Shown here: piece after piece, positions 1 to 8,251 of the stretch | Layout: each line of letters begins with the position of its first letter | How positions within the stretch are numbered: position 1 is the stretch's first letter | Origin: AP-15 sp963796155 | Lineage (GTDB): Bacteria; Pseudomonadota; Alphaproteobacteria; ATCC43930; CGMCC-115725 | Direction of reading: 5' to 3' | Assembly (NCBI GenBank): GCA_963796155.1 | Contig: CAWCKT010000009.1 | Coordinates: 87,036 to 151,035 of the forward strand | Length of the DNA: 64,000 nt | Program-made: the position numbers and the translations under genes | Notes under the pieces: model-generated | What the model was told of the DNA's origin: nothing | Databases searched by the model: none | Seen by the model: only the letters and a program-made list of their open reading frames with translations

Positions 1-671
1 TCGAGCGGCTCGATGCCGACCCGCAATGCCGGGCGATCGTGCTCGCTGCCGAAGGCCGGTCGTTCTGCGCCGGCGCCGATTTCTCAAAGCGAATGGATAC
101 CGGAACGGTCACGGAGGGGTCGCGCAGCGCCGCCGGCCGCCATCTTTATAAAGAGGCGATCCGGCTGTTCCGCACCCGGAAGCCGATCGTCGCCGCGGTG
201 CACGGTGCGGCGGTCGGCGGCGGGCTCGGCCTGGCGCTGGTCGCGGATTTCCGCGTCACCTGTCAGGAGGCGCGCTTCAGTGCGAACTTCAACCGCCTGG
301 GCTTTCACCCGGGCTTTGGGCTGACCGCCACTTTGCCGCGGCTGGTAGGCGCCCAGCAGGCGGCGCTGATGTTTTATACGGGCCGCCGCATAGCCGGCGA
401 CGAGGCCGTTCGGATCGGGCTTGCCGAAGTCTTGGTGCCGCTCACCGAGGTGCGCAGCGCAGCTCAGGCATTGGCGCTCGAGATCGCGCAATCGGCGCCG
501 CTTGCGGTCATGTCGACTCGCGATACGGTGCGCCGCGGGCTGTGCGACGCGATCGAAGCCGCCACCGAGCGCGAACTCGTCGAGCAGGACTGGCTGCGCC
601 GCACCGAGGATTTCAAGGAGGGCGTCAAAGCGATGGCCGAACGCCGGCTCCCGGATTTCTGCGGCAGATAG
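1..671 (+). CDS. Crotonase (enoyl-CoA hydratase/isomerase) family protein, 5'-truncated by window edge
   Basis: The frame is open from base 3, so the N-terminus lies outside the window; about 222 residues are visible. The crotonase fold is recognised by the first oxyanion-hole motif FCAGADF, the second oxyanion segment GAAVGGGLGLALVADF and the LGFHPGFG loop followed by LPRLVG. These enzymes act on acyl-CoA thioesters in the cytoplasm. The two glutamates that hydrate enoyl-CoA in true hydratases appear to be replaced: GGGCELA reads GGGLGLA here, and the Glu before xLLG aligns with Phe in NFNRLG. An isomerase, hydrolase or other crotonase activity is therefore as likely as hydration. The family call is firm; the reaction is open. 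Confidence 0.85.
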   Translation, partial: ERLDADPQCRAIVLAAEGRSFCAGADFSKRMDTGTVTEGSRSAAGRHLYKEAIRLFRTRKPIVAAVHGAAVGGGLGLALVADFRVTCQEARFSANFNRLGFHPGFGLTATLPRLVGAQQAALMFYTGRRIAGDEAVRIGLAEVLVPLTEVRSAAQALALEIAQSAPLAVMSTRDTVRRGLCDAIEAATERELVEQDWLRRTEDFKEGVKAMAERRLPDFCGR

Positions 672-836
672 GGCCGACCCGCAGCAAAACCGCACTCGCT
701 CCGCCGGCGCGGCCCGAATCACGGTGCCGTAGCCGCGAATTAGGGTTTGCGCAACCCGGCCAAATAGGCGATCGTTTACCATATATCTGCGCCCATCGGA
801 CGCTATCGATCAGAACTTGCGGGAGGAAAACGCGTC

Positions 837-1067
837 ATGCGAATCCCGATCTCCCATCCCCTCGTGCTTTCGGCAGCGCTGTGCCTGACAGTCGCCGCGC
901 GTGGCGAAGCCAGCAAAATCACCGAACCTGCCAACGCCTCCGTGTCCGAAAAACTTCGCATCATTCGAGAAAGCGTCGGCCTGCTCAAGACCAGACCCGG
1001 TAACGAGAGGTCGGTGCTTGCTCAAAAATGGCGAAACTGCATCTCCGGCTATTGGCGGAACTGCTGA
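837..1067 (+). CDS. Small exported peptide with repeated WRNC motif, possible RiPP precursor
   Basis: A 76-residue product starts at an ATG preceded by a strong GGAGGAAAA ribosome-binding site nine bases upstream. Residues 1-25 look like a Sec signal peptide with a hydrophobic core (LVLSAALCLTVAA). Residues 35-47 (SVSEKLRIIRESV) resemble the ERLxAIRxAV leader pattern of precursors of cyclophane peptides made by radical-SAM enzymes (GrrA-like), and the last 15 residues contain WRNC twice (KWRNC and YWRNC), matching the aromatic-X-Asn three-residue cyclophane motif. No maturase gene lies in the window. The ORF itself is well supported by its start site; the RiPP reading is inference. It ends 21 bases before the next gene. 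Confidence 0.5.
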   Translation: MRIPISHPLVLSAALCLTVAARGEASKITEPANASVSEKLRIIRESVGLLKTRPGNERSVLAQKWRNCISGYWRNC

Positions 1068-1088
1068 ATTCGCCTGCCATATGGTGCG

Positions 1089-2759
1089 ATGATGGATACA
1101 ATCGTTGTCGACTTGACGCTCGGCCCCGTTAAATTCCAATATTCTCTAATGTTTATGATCTTTTTGTTTATTGGATGGGTGACTGTGTTATTTCATTCAC
1201 GAGACAACTTTGATCAGCCGACTTACGAATTGACGGCAAACGAGCCGGCGTCGATCATGATGCCACGTTTCTTTTCATCGAATAATTTGTACCTGCGGGG
1301 ATTTCTGATTTACCTCACCGGGATGACCGGGATTTATGTGGCGTTGAGCTTGGCCGGAGAGGCGCTGGTCAAGGGGGTGCTCGCCGTCTTCGAAGATCCT
1401 ACCATGAGCGCGCCTGTTCAGCCGGCATCGGGGAATAACATCGTCGTACCCAGTCAATGGCCGCTGGTGCTCGCGCTCGCCATGGTCGGACTGGCGCCAA
1501 AAATCACCGGATTGCGCGCGCCCGAACTTCTGCTGCGCCGCTTCAGCCACCGGATCGCGCTGATCCCGGCCTATGCAAAATACCTGGCGTTTGAAATGCA
1601 AGAGGCGCCTTTCGACAGCCAACTTTCCGGGGATCTGAAATACCCCAGCTTTGTTCATTATAGACCGGCGGCTGACGCTGCCGCACCCGCCGATCAAGCC
1701 TGGCGAAAAACCTGCATGATCTTCAATCATGTGAAGGGTCTCGCCGATGGCGTGGTGGTGCCGCGCTCCGGTCACCCCCTCGATGCCGGCGAGCGCCTCC
1801 CTATTCAGAAGGAACTGCAAGTCTTTTCGTCGGTGTTGCGAGATACCGACGGCAAGCTTCAAGATACCACGTTGAAAGACGAAGAACGAGCCGATCTCGA
1901 CACGCAACTTCAACAGTTACTATTACGCGCCTATCTGCTTGCGGCGTGCGCCATCATGGCCTTCGAGGTGCGCGACATCCCCAGCGAAATGCGAGAAATG
2001 GGGTTTGCCGAGATCCCGGCGACCATACCTACGCTCTTGCCGATCCTTATGGTATTCGGCCTCCTTTTCTTTGTCCTGATGATCAGCAGTAGCACCCTCG
2101 CCGCGCTCGGTCTGCAAGAGCTGGTGCCGCCGAGCTTCTTATTAATTTGTCTCTCGACCTTCTACCTGGTGTTCTCGTACGGGGCGGCGGCGTTTACCGC
2201 AATCACCTTGTATCGGCGGCGGGAAGACCAGGGATATTGGCGGGACAATCCGCAGTGGGCCGGCAATTTCACCGCGTTTTTTCTGATTGGTGTTTGCGCT
2301 TATCTATCGAGCTTGTTGGTGTTGTCGACCATGCTGTTCCCGATTCTGGCTCCGCAAGGTCTCGACAAGCTGGTCAATTTTAGCACATTTCGCTCGATAT
2401 CACCTGCCGTCGGCGCATTGCTCGCCTGCGCTTGGCTGAAGCGGACCGCGTTCGAATGGCCGAGCTTCGCAAAGTTCCTGACGACGACCTCGATAATGCT
2501 TGCTGCCATTTCCGGATTCGCCTCGTTCCTTATATCGGCTTTGAACAATCAGCCGCAGCCGTTTGCGCAAATTGCGTTCGATGCCGGACAGGGGCTCGTC
2601 AGCGGATCGGCGATCGGCTTTCTCGCCGAGGTTACGCGGGCTTACCTGAGCAAGTCCTCGTTCCCCGGCAGATCCCGTGACGGTCAAAGCTTGCTACCGG
2701 CAGCAACGCCGAGCCCGATGGGAGGCGTGACGGCGTCCAGCGGCCGTATCGGCTTTTAG
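1089..2759 (+). CDS. Polytopic inner-membrane protein of unknown function
   Basis: A 556-residue protein I do not recognise. Hydrophobic segments lie at about residues 17-35, 68-90, 122-140, 303-332, 338-363, 382-405, 427-440 and 453-480, with a possible extra one near 270-283. A soluble loop of about 130 residues (140-270) separates the N-terminal and C-terminal membrane bundles. No catalytic motif is evident. Base composition is more AT-rich than its neighbours, which hints at separate ancestry. It follows the small exported peptide by 21 bases and may be co-transcribed with it. It converges on the next gene with the two stop codons only a few bases apart. ATG at 1089 or the adjacent ATG at 1092 could be the start. 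Confidence 0.7.
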   Translation: MMDTIVVDLTLGPVKFQYSLMFMIFLFIGWVTVLFHSRDNFDQPTYELTANEPASIMMPRFFSSNNLYLRGFLIYLTGMTGIYVALSLAGEALVKGVLAVFEDPTMSAPVQPASGNNIVVPSQWPLVLALAMVGLAPKITGLRAPELLLRRFSHRIALIPAYAKYLAFEMQEAPFDSQLSGDLKYPSFVHYRPAADAAAPADQAWRKTCMIFNHVKGLADGVVVPRSGHPLDAGERLPIQKELQVFSSVLRDTDGKLQDTTLKDEERADLDTQLQQLLLRAYLLAACAIMAFEVRDIPSEMREMGFAEIPATIPTLLPILMVFGLLFFVLMISSSTLAALGLQELVPPSFLLICLSTFYLVFSYGAAAFTAITLYRRREDQGYWRDNPQWAGNFTAFFLIGVCAYLSSLLVLSTMLFPILAPQGLDKLVNFSTFRSISPAVGALLACAWLKRTAFEWPSFAKFLTTTSIMLAAISGFASFLISALNNQPQPFAQIAFDAGQGLVSGSAIGFLAEVTRAYLSKSSFPGRSRDGQSLLPAATPSPMGGVTASSGRIGF

Positions 2760-2761
2760 CG

Positions 2762-3676
2762 TTAGAATCTGTTGCGGAGCGAGGCAATCGCGAGCCGCCA
2801 ACTCTGCATCGCGTCCGGCGCCGCGAGCGCCGGCTCGAACGGGTCATAACCGGTTCGTTTCAGGCGCGCCAGCGAGCGTTCCGCGACGATCGCCGGCAAC
2901 AGCGCGGGAAGTGCCGGACGCGCTACCGAGCCGCGGTGGGCGCGCGCCAAAGCGAGGTGTCGCGAGGCCGCGTCGGCGATTTCGGCGGTCGCCGCCCGCA
3001 AGGCGGGGGTGCTGCGAAGCGCTCGATAATCCGCCTCGTCGAGTTTGCTTCGCGCGGCAATATCGGCGGGGATGATGGGGCGGCTCGCACGGGCCAGCAG
3101 GGGCATCGCCCGCAACCGCCCGGCGAGCGCATAGGCGATGCCGACGTGGTGTCCCACTCTTTCGGCGGCAGGATCCCGGACGCCGAGGCTCTCGAGAGCG
3201 AGTTGGACGAGCGGTGCCGAGGTCGCCTCGGCGTAGTCTTCCAAATCGGCAAGGCTGTCCAGGACCGGCTCATCGAGATCCCTCTCGCGGCCGTCGACCA
3301 GCCGATCGAAATGAGCCCGGGTCAAAGCATGTGTCCGGATGACGGCGGTCAAGGCTTCGACGACGACATGACGGCGGACCGGACTGCCCTCAAAGGCGGC
3401 GGCGATGCTCTCGCGCCACCATTGGAGGCGGATGCGGCCGAGGGTCGGCTGGGTGACCCTGTCGCGCACGCTTGCAATCTCGTAATTGAAGGCGTAGAGC
3501 GCGAACAGCGCCTCGCGGCGCGCGGCCGGTGCAAACAGCACCGTTTGGAACCGGTCGCGGTCGTGGCGCCGCACCAGCGCCGCAACCGGCGACAAGCGAT
3601 CCGCCTCGGCGGAACGTCGGGCCGGAAACGGCGTTTTCTGACGAATCGCTCTCACATAACCTGGGATGGTCGCCAT
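2762..3676 (-). CDS. Squalene/phytoene synthase-fold protein, NDUFAF6-like (probable complex I assembly factor)
   Basis: A 304-residue protein of the squalene/phytoene synthase family (ALFALYAFNYEIASVRD, then IRLQWWRE). The Asp-rich metal-binding motifs of prenyl synthases are absent: the DxxxD position reads NYEIASVRDRV, and the second motif is replaced by YALAGRLRAMPLLA. That combination is typical of the NDUFAF6 (C8orf38) branch, which helps assemble NADH dehydrogenase rather than make terpenes. Its genomic neighbour, the Mth938 protein, is the homologue of NDUFAF3, another complex I factor, which supports the call. The longest frame starts at 3676 and overlaps the sodB start on the other strand; an in-frame GTG near 3655 is a plausible alternative start. 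Confidence 0.8.
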   Translation of the reverse strand: MATIPGYVRAIRQKTPFPARRSAEADRLSPVAALVRRHDRDRFQTVLFAPAARREALFALYAFNYEIASVRDRVTQPTLGRIRLQWWRESIAAAFEGSPVRRHVVVEALTAVIRTHALTRAHFDRLVDGRERDLDEPVLDSLADLEDYAEATSAPLVQLALESLGVRDPAAERVGHHVGIAYALAGRLRAMPLLARASRPIIPADIAARSKLDEADYRALRSTPALRAATAEIADAASRHLALARAHRGSVARPALPALLPAIVAERSLARLKRTGYDPFEPALAAPDAMQSWRLAIASLRNRF

Positions 3677-4277
3677 GGCTTTCGAACTGCCGCCCCTGCC
3701 CTACCCGAAAAACGCGCTTGAGCCGCAAATCTCCGAGCGGACGATGGACTTCCATTACGGCAGGCATCACCAAGCCTATGTCACGAACCTCAACAACCTC
3801 GTCAAGGGCTCCCCGATGGAGAGCCAATCGCTCGAAGAGCTGATTAAGGCGAGCTACAAGGACGCATCGAAAACCGGGGTATTCAATAACGCCGCCCAGG
3901 TGTGGAACCACACCTTCTTCTGGAACTCCATGAAGCCGCGCGGCGGCGGCGCGCCAGGCGGCGAGGTCGCGCAGGCGATCACCCGCGATTGCGGCGGCCT
4001 CGATAAGTTCAAGGAGCAATTCAAGGCGGCCGCGGTCGGTCAGTTCGGCAGCGGCTGGGCCTGGCTCGTCGCCGACGGCGGCCGGCTCAAGATCACCGCG
4101 ACCCCAAACGCGGTCAACCCGCTGGCCGATGGTCAGACGGCGCTGCTCACCTGCGACGTGTGGGAGCACGCCTATTATCTCGACTACCAGAACCGCCGAC
4201 CGGATTTCGTGCAGACCTTCCTCGACCACTTGGTGAACTGGGACTTTGTCGCCCAGAACCTATCTAAGGCGCGCTGA
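3675..4277 (+). CDS. sodB: Superoxide dismutase, Fe type
   Basis: Dismutates superoxide to peroxide and oxygen in the cytoplasm. The 200-residue length is standard. The N-terminal hairpin contains HYGRHHQAYV with the first metal-binding His, followed by AAQVWNHTFFW (second His, with the Gln typical of Fe-SOD), the FGSGWAWLV motif, and the C-terminal DVWEHAYYLDYQNRR carrying the Asp and third His ligands. I chose the ATG at 3675 because it gives the family N-terminus MAFELPPLPY; an in-frame ATG at 3666 would add three residues. A factor-independent terminator follows directly. It is divergent from, and overlaps the 5' end of, the NDUFAF6-like gene, an unusually tight arrangement. Confidence 0.95.
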   Translation: MAFELPPLPYPKNALEPQISERTMDFHYGRHHQAYVTNLNNLVKGSPMESQSLEELIKASYKDASKTGVFNNAAQVWNHTFFWNSMKPRGGGAPGGEVAQAITRDCGGLDKFKEQFKAAAVGQFGSGWAWLVADGGRLKITATPNAVNPLADGQTALLTCDVWEHAYYLDYQNRRPDFVQTFLDHLVNWDFVAQNLSKAR

Positions 4278-4298
4278 GACCTGCCCACCCTCCGCAAA

Positions 4299-4325
4299 AA
4301 AGCCCCGCTTCGGCGGGGCTTTCCT
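4299..4325 (+). terminator. Rho-independent terminator of sodB
   Basis: A perfect 8-bp stem AGCCCCGC/GCGGGGCT (4301-4308 and 4313-4320) closes a TTCG tetraloop, is preceded by an A-tract and followed by TTTCCTCATTT, 24 bases after the sodB stop. The A-tract upstream means it may also work for the converging minus-strand gene. Confidence 0.85.
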
Positions 4326-4345
4326 CATTTGGTGGACGAGGCTGC

Positions 4346-4873
4346 CTAGCCGTTGCGGCGGCGATGCGGTTGCTGCGCGTGCTCCTGTGCGTTTGCGCGG
4401 AACACCTGGTCCGCAAGCTGTTTCTGCTGGTCGGGCATCGCATTGTATAGGCTTTCGAAAGCCGCCACGAGCTTCTGCACGTGCTGGGCGTGCGCCTCGG
4501 CGATCTGCTCGTAAGACTGCATGTTCTGCACCGCGTTCATCGACGGGAACTGCTCGGCGCGCTGGATGAAGGCCTGATCCATGTCGTGGGCGTTCTCGCG
4601 CATCACCTGGGCGAATTGCTCCCATTGCTGCTGTTCCGCCGGGGTGATGCGCAGCTGCGCGTGTAGCTCGTTGATGCGGTTCTCGACGCGCTCCTCGGCA
4701 TTCTTGCCGGCCACGGGGTGGCCGGCTAGGGGCGAGGACGCGGCGGGCGGCGCAGCCCCTTGTGGTGCGGCCGGAGCGGGGGCCTGCGAGGACTGCGCGA
4801 GGGCGGTCGCGGGCAGGCAGAGAAACGCGGCCATGGCTGCGGGAGCGAGACTGGTCGACAGGTTCATTTTCAT
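4346..4873 (-). CDS. Periplasmic Spy/CpxP-like (LTXXQ) protein
   Basis: A 175-residue protein with an N-terminal signal peptide (hydrophobic core AAMAAFLCLPATALAQ, cleavage after about residue 26), a Pro/Ala-rich linker to about residue 52, then a helical domain with RINELHAQLRITPAEQQQWEQF and SLYNAMPDQQKQLADQVF. The two 'L/P-x-x-Q' elements (ITPAEQQ, MPDQQKQ) are characteristic of the Spy/CpxP/LTXXQ fold, known as ATP-independent periplasmic chaperones. A paralogue with the same architecture is encoded at 30581-31060. The gene converges with sodB and probably shares its terminator. Precise client or stress signal is unknown. Confidence 0.75.
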   Translation of the reverse strand: MKMNLSTSLAPAAMAAFLCLPATALAQSSQAPAPAAPQGAAPPAASSPLAGHPVAGKNAEERVENRINELHAQLRITPAEQQQWEQFAQVMRENAHDMDQAFIQRAEQFPSMNAVQNMQSYEQIAEAHAQHVQKLVAAFESLYNAMPDQQKQLADQVFRANAQEHAQQPHRRRNG

Positions 4874-4914
4874 CGGCTCCTTCCAACCTCGGGCGTTGCG
4901 AGAGTTCGGCGTCC

Positions 4915-5190
4915 TCAGTAACCGTAGTAGACCACCGGGGGTCGCGGTGCGTAGTAGCCGGGCGGCGGCCCGTAATACAGTGGCGGCGGTGCGTAATAGC
5001 CGCCACCCGAGGCGATCGCCGCACCGACCCCGAGGCCGATCAGACCTCCGATGATAGCGGCGCCCGCGGCTCTACCGCCGCCACCGTGGTGATAATATCC
5101 ACCGTGCCAATGGGCCGCCTGGGCAGCGGGGGCTATCGCGAGGCCCGCGACAACAGCCGCGGTCGCGAGCAGGCGGCGGGAAAAGACCAT
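4915..5190 (-). CDS. Small exported Gly/Tyr/Pro-rich protein
   Basis: A 91-residue product with a signal peptide (residues 1-23, ending AAQAAHW), a His/Gly-rich patch, a Gly-zipper-like hydrophobic stretch (GAAIIGGLIGLGVGAAIASGG) and a tail rich in Tyr and Pro (repeats of YYGPPP/YYAP type). The start at 5190 is preceded by AGGGAGCCGATC, a good ribosome-binding site; an upstream in-frame ATG exists but lacks one. The glycine-zipper segment suggests outer-membrane or surface association. I cannot assign a function. Confidence 0.65.
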   Translation of the reverse strand: MVFSRRLLATAAVVAGLAIAPAAQAAHWHGGYYHHGGGGRAAGAAIIGGLIGLGVGAAIASGGGYYAPPPLYYGPPPGYYAPRPPVVYYGY

Positions 5191-5230
5191 GATCGGCTCC
5201 CTGATAAGTGCTGTGTGACAGAACGTCCGC

Positions 5231-5265
5231 AACCGGCGAATTGTTCCGATGCTGGAGCGCCGGTT
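5231..5265. repeat. Inverted repeat between Mth938 gene and exported-protein gene
   Basis: AACCGGCG (5231-5238) and CGCCGGTT (5258-5265) form a perfect 8-bp stem around a 19-base loop, directly after the Mth938-family stop codon on the minus strand's upstream side. Neither flank has a T-tract, so it is not a standard terminator. Confidence 0.4.
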
Positions 5266-5268
5266 AAG

Positions 5269-5643
5269 TTAGATCGGTGGCAGCAGCGCCGCGGCGATCC
5301 GGCGGTCTTCGGCGAGCAGTACGTTGTAGGTACGGCACGCTGCTCCGGTGTCCATCGGCTCAGGGACGATACCGGCGTTGCGCAAAGCCGTCCGCAGGTC
5401 GCCGGGGATCATTCCCGGGCGCCGACCGAGTCCGAGTAGAAGAATTCGTACCCCGCCATGATCGAGGACCGGTGCAAGGCTCTCCCAGGTAACCGAGGCG
5501 GCGCTCGTTGCCGCCCACGGCAGGGTGCGGTCGGGAAACACCAGGACCGAGCCGCGGTGGATCACCCCGGCAATCCGAAAGCCGCTCGCCCCATAGCGCT
5601 CGATGACCTGGCGGTCGGCCGGGATGAGCGGGGTCAGTTCCAT
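5269..5643 (-). CDS. Mth938-like (DUF498, NDUFAF3 homologue) domain protein
   Basis: A 124-residue cytoplasmic protein starting at the ATG giving MELTPLIPADRQVIERYG. The Mth938 fold is recognised by GFRIAGVIHRGSVLVFPD, the central ILLLGLGRR segment, and the C-terminal MDTGAACRTYNVLLAEDRR followed by AAALLPP. The eukaryotic homologue NDUFAF3 is a mitochondrial complex I assembly factor; the bacterial gene is usually adjacent to secF, as here (18 bases downstream of secF), and near the NDUFAF6-like gene. A role in respiratory complex assembly is likely but not shown by the sequence. Confidence 0.85.
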   Translation of the reverse strand: MELTPLIPADRQVIERYGASGFRIAGVIHRGSVLVFPDRTLPWAATSAASVTWESLAPVLDHGGVRILLLGLGRRPGMIPGDLRTALRNAGIVPEPMDTGAACRTYNVLLAEDRRIAAALLPPI

Positions 5644-5660
5644 CGCGATCGCTTGCGCGA

Positions 5661-6608
5661 TTACGAGGTCCCAGGGGCGCCGGCCTTCGCCGCTTCGCCG
5701 GAGCGTGCGATCGCAGCCCGGTTCGGTTGTACGTAATAGAGCAACGGAGCCGCAATAAAGAGCGAGGAATAGGTGCCGATCACCACACCCCACAGCATCG
5801 CGATGCTGAACCCTCGCAAAACCTCGCCGCCGAGAAACAGCAGCGACAGAACGGCGAGCGCGACCGTGCTGACGGTAAGCATCGTCCGCGACAATGTCTC
5901 GTTCAGCGCGAGGTTGATCAGGTCGCGGAATGGCATCGTCCGATACTTTCGCATCAATTCGCGCACTCGGTCGTAGATGACGACCGTATCGTTGACCGAG
6001 TACCCGGCGACCGTGAGGATCGCCGCCAGGGTCGTCAGATTGAATTCGAGCTGGAACAGCGCAAACAGTCCGATGGTGGTGACGACGTCGTGCAGGGTGG
6101 ATATCATCCCACCGACGCCGAACTGCCACTCGAAGCGGAACCAGATGTAAGCCGCGATCGCAAAGAGCGCGAGGACCGTCGCGATCACCCCGGCGCGGAT
6201 CAGTTCGCTGCCGACGCTAGGGCCGACGACCTCGATCCGGCGGTACTCGACGCTCGAGCCGAGCGCCTGGCGCGCCAGCTGGACCGCCTGTTCCTGTGCT
6301 GCGTCGCCGCCCGGTTGGCGCGGCAGCCGGATCAGCACATCGGTCGGCGGGCCGAATCCCTGCAACGAAGCATCGCCGATATGGAGCGCGTCGAGCTTTT
6401 GCCGCATCTCGGCGAGGTTAGCGGGGCCGGTCGTCGACCGAACCTCGATCAGGGTGCCGCCGACGAAGTCGATCCCGTAATTGAGCCCGACGGTCAGAAA
6501 CAACACGATCGATGATAAGGTCAGCAAGAGCGAGAAGGCGAACCCAACCTTGTGCCACGCCATGAAGTCGATCTTCGGCGTGCGCCGGATGACGATCAGC
6601 GGTCTCAT
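5661..6608 (-). CDS. secF: Protein translocase subunit SecF
   Basis: A 315-residue inner-membrane subunit of SecDF, which uses the proton gradient to help pull proteins through SecYEG. The first membrane helix is at about residues 20-40 (HKVGFAFSLLLTLSSIVLFL), followed by GLNYGIDFVGGT, the family signature, then a periplasmic domain of about 80 residues and five further helices including the NDTVVIYDRVRE motif. It lies 31 bases downstream of secD and just upstream of the Mth938 gene, so yajC-secD-secF-Mth938 is probably one transcript. Confidence 0.95.
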   Translation of the reverse strand: MRPLIVIRRTPKIDFMAWHKVGFAFSLLLTLSSIVLFLTVGLNYGIDFVGGTLIEVRSTTGPANLAEMRQKLDALHIGDASLQGFGPPTDVLIRLPRQPGGDAAQEQAVQLARQALGSSVEYRRIEVVGPSVGSELIRAGVIATVLALFAIAAYIWFRFEWQFGVGGMISTLHDVVTTIGLFALFQLEFNLTTLAAILTVAGYSVNDTVVIYDRVRELMRKYRTMPFRDLINLALNETLSRTMLTVSTVALAVLSLLFLGGEVLRGFSIAMLWGVVIGTYSSLFIAAPLLYYVQPNRAAIARSGEAAKAGAPGTS

Positions 6609-6639
6609 CCGAGTTCGGTCATCGCGGAATGACGGCCCG

Positions 6640-8217
6640 TCAAATCGGGATCGCCTTCGGCTTCCACTGGCGCAGCCAGGTGACGATCAAGAGGCGAGTT
6701 ACCAGGATCGCCGAGAAGAGCGAGGTCAAGACGCCGATGCTGAGCGTCACGGCGAAGCCCTTGACCGGGCCCGAGCCGAGCCAGAACATCAAAAAGCCGG
6801 CGACCAGGGTGGTCACATGGCTGTCGAGGATCGTGCCGAAGGCGCGCTTGAACCCGGCGTCGAGCGACGACAGCAACGTGCGGCCGCCGCGCACCTCCTC
6901 GCGGATGCGTTCGTAGACCAGCACGTTGGCGTCGACCGCCATGCCCATCGTCAGGGCGATGCCGGCGATGCCGGGCAACGTAAGGGTGGCGCCGAGCAGC
7001 GACAGGCTGCCCAGCATCAGACACAGGTTGAAGAACAGCGCGATGTCCGCGAACACGCCGAAAAGGCCGTAGAACAGGATCATGAAGACGACGACCAACA
7101 CCACCCCGACGATGCTGGCGATCGCCCCGGCATGAATCGAATCGGCACCGAGATCCGGTCCGACGGTGCGCTCTTCGAGGATCGTGATCGGCGCCGGCAG
7201 GGCGCCTGCGCGCAACAGGAGGGCAAGATCGCTCGCCGATTGGACCGTGAAGCTGCCGGAGATGATGCCGCTGCCGCCGAGGATCGGCTCGCGGATGACC
7301 GGGGCGCTGATCACCTTGTTGTCGAGCACAATGGCAAAGGGCTTCCCGACATTGTCGCGGGTGGCGTCGCCAAAGCGTTTCGCGCCGGCGGCGTCGAAGC
7401 GGAAGCTGACAACGGGCTCGTTTTGCTGGAAGGTCGGCTGGGCGTCGACGAGCGTGTCGCCGCCCACCATCACGCGCTTGCGCACGACATAGGCGGGCGG
7501 CCCGACGTGCCCGGCCCTTTCCTCCTCCGCCGGCAGGATCTCGTCGGCTGGCGGCAATCGGCCGCGGCGCGCGTCCTCGAGGGAGACGCTGGTGTCGACC
7601 AGTTGAAAGGTTAGCTTGGCGGTGCGTCCGAGGAGCGCCTTGACGTGCTCGGGATTGTCGACACCGGGCAGCTGCACCAGGATGCGGTCGGATCCCTCGC
7701 GTTGGATCGTCGGTTCCTTAGTCCCGGTCTCGTCGATGCGGCGGCGGATGATCTCGATCGATTGATCGACCGCCTGGCGGCGCCGTGCGTCGGTCGCGAC
7801 CGTACTGAACCGCATTGCTCCCGACCCGTCATTGGCAATCTCGACCGTGAGGTCCGGATCGATCTTGAGCAGTGCCTGGCGGGCGTCCTCGATGCGGTCG
7901 GGCTCGCGGATCGTAAAGGTGATCGCATCGCCCGAGACCTCGAGGCCGGTATAGCCGATGTTCGCGTCGCGCAGCGCATTGCGCACGTTGTCGATGATCG
8001 AGTTGAGGCGCTCGCGCTGTGCTGCCGCGACGTCGACCTGGAGCAGCAGATAGGAGCCGCCGCGCAGGTCGAGCCCGAGCGCCACCTGCTTGTGCGGCAG
8101 AAAATTCGGCAGCTGCGCGAGGACAGACGGGCTGAACAGATTCGGCAGCGACAGCAGCACGCCGAGCGCGCATACCGCGCAGATCAGGGTAATCTTCCAG
8201 TTTGCAAAATAGAGCAT
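6640..8217 (-). CDS. secD: Protein translocase subunit SecD
   Basis: About 525 residues. N-terminal helix (WKITLICAVCALGVLLSLPNLF), GLDLRGGSYLLLQVD motif, large periplasmic region and a C-terminal six-helix bundle with GMAVDANVLVYERIREE. It partners SecF and YajC in the SecDF-YajC complex. I chose the ATG at 8217 (MLYFANWK), the conserved N-terminus; the longer in-frame ATG at 8250 would nearly touch yajC. Spacing to both yajC (34 bases) and secF (31 bases) supports an operon. Confidence 0.95.
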   Translation of the reverse strand: MLYFANWKITLICAVCALGVLLSLPNLFSPSVLAQLPNFLPHKQVALGLDLRGGSYLLLQVDVAAAQRERLNSIIDNVRNALRDANIGYTGLEVSGDAITFTIREPDRIEDARQALLKIDPDLTVEIANDGSGAMRFSTVATDARRRQAVDQSIEIIRRRIDETGTKEPTIQREGSDRILVQLPGVDNPEHVKALLGRTAKLTFQLVDTSVSLEDARRGRLPPADEILPAEEERAGHVGPPAYVVRKRVMVGGDTLVDAQPTFQQNEPVVSFRFDAAGAKRFGDATRDNVGKPFAIVLDNKVISAPVIREPILGGSGIISGSFTVQSASDLALLLRAGALPAPITILEERTVGPDLGADSIHAGAIASIVGVVLVVVFMILFYGLFGVFADIALFFNLCLMLGSLSLLGATLTLPGIAGIALTMGMAVDANVLVYERIREEVRGGRTLLSSLDAGFKRAFGTILDSHVTTLVAGFLMFWLGSGPVKGFAVTLSIGVLTSLFSAILVTRLLIVTWLRQWKPKAIPI

Positions 8218-8251
8218 ACCGCCAGCTTTCGTATCACCAAACGCCCGCAAC

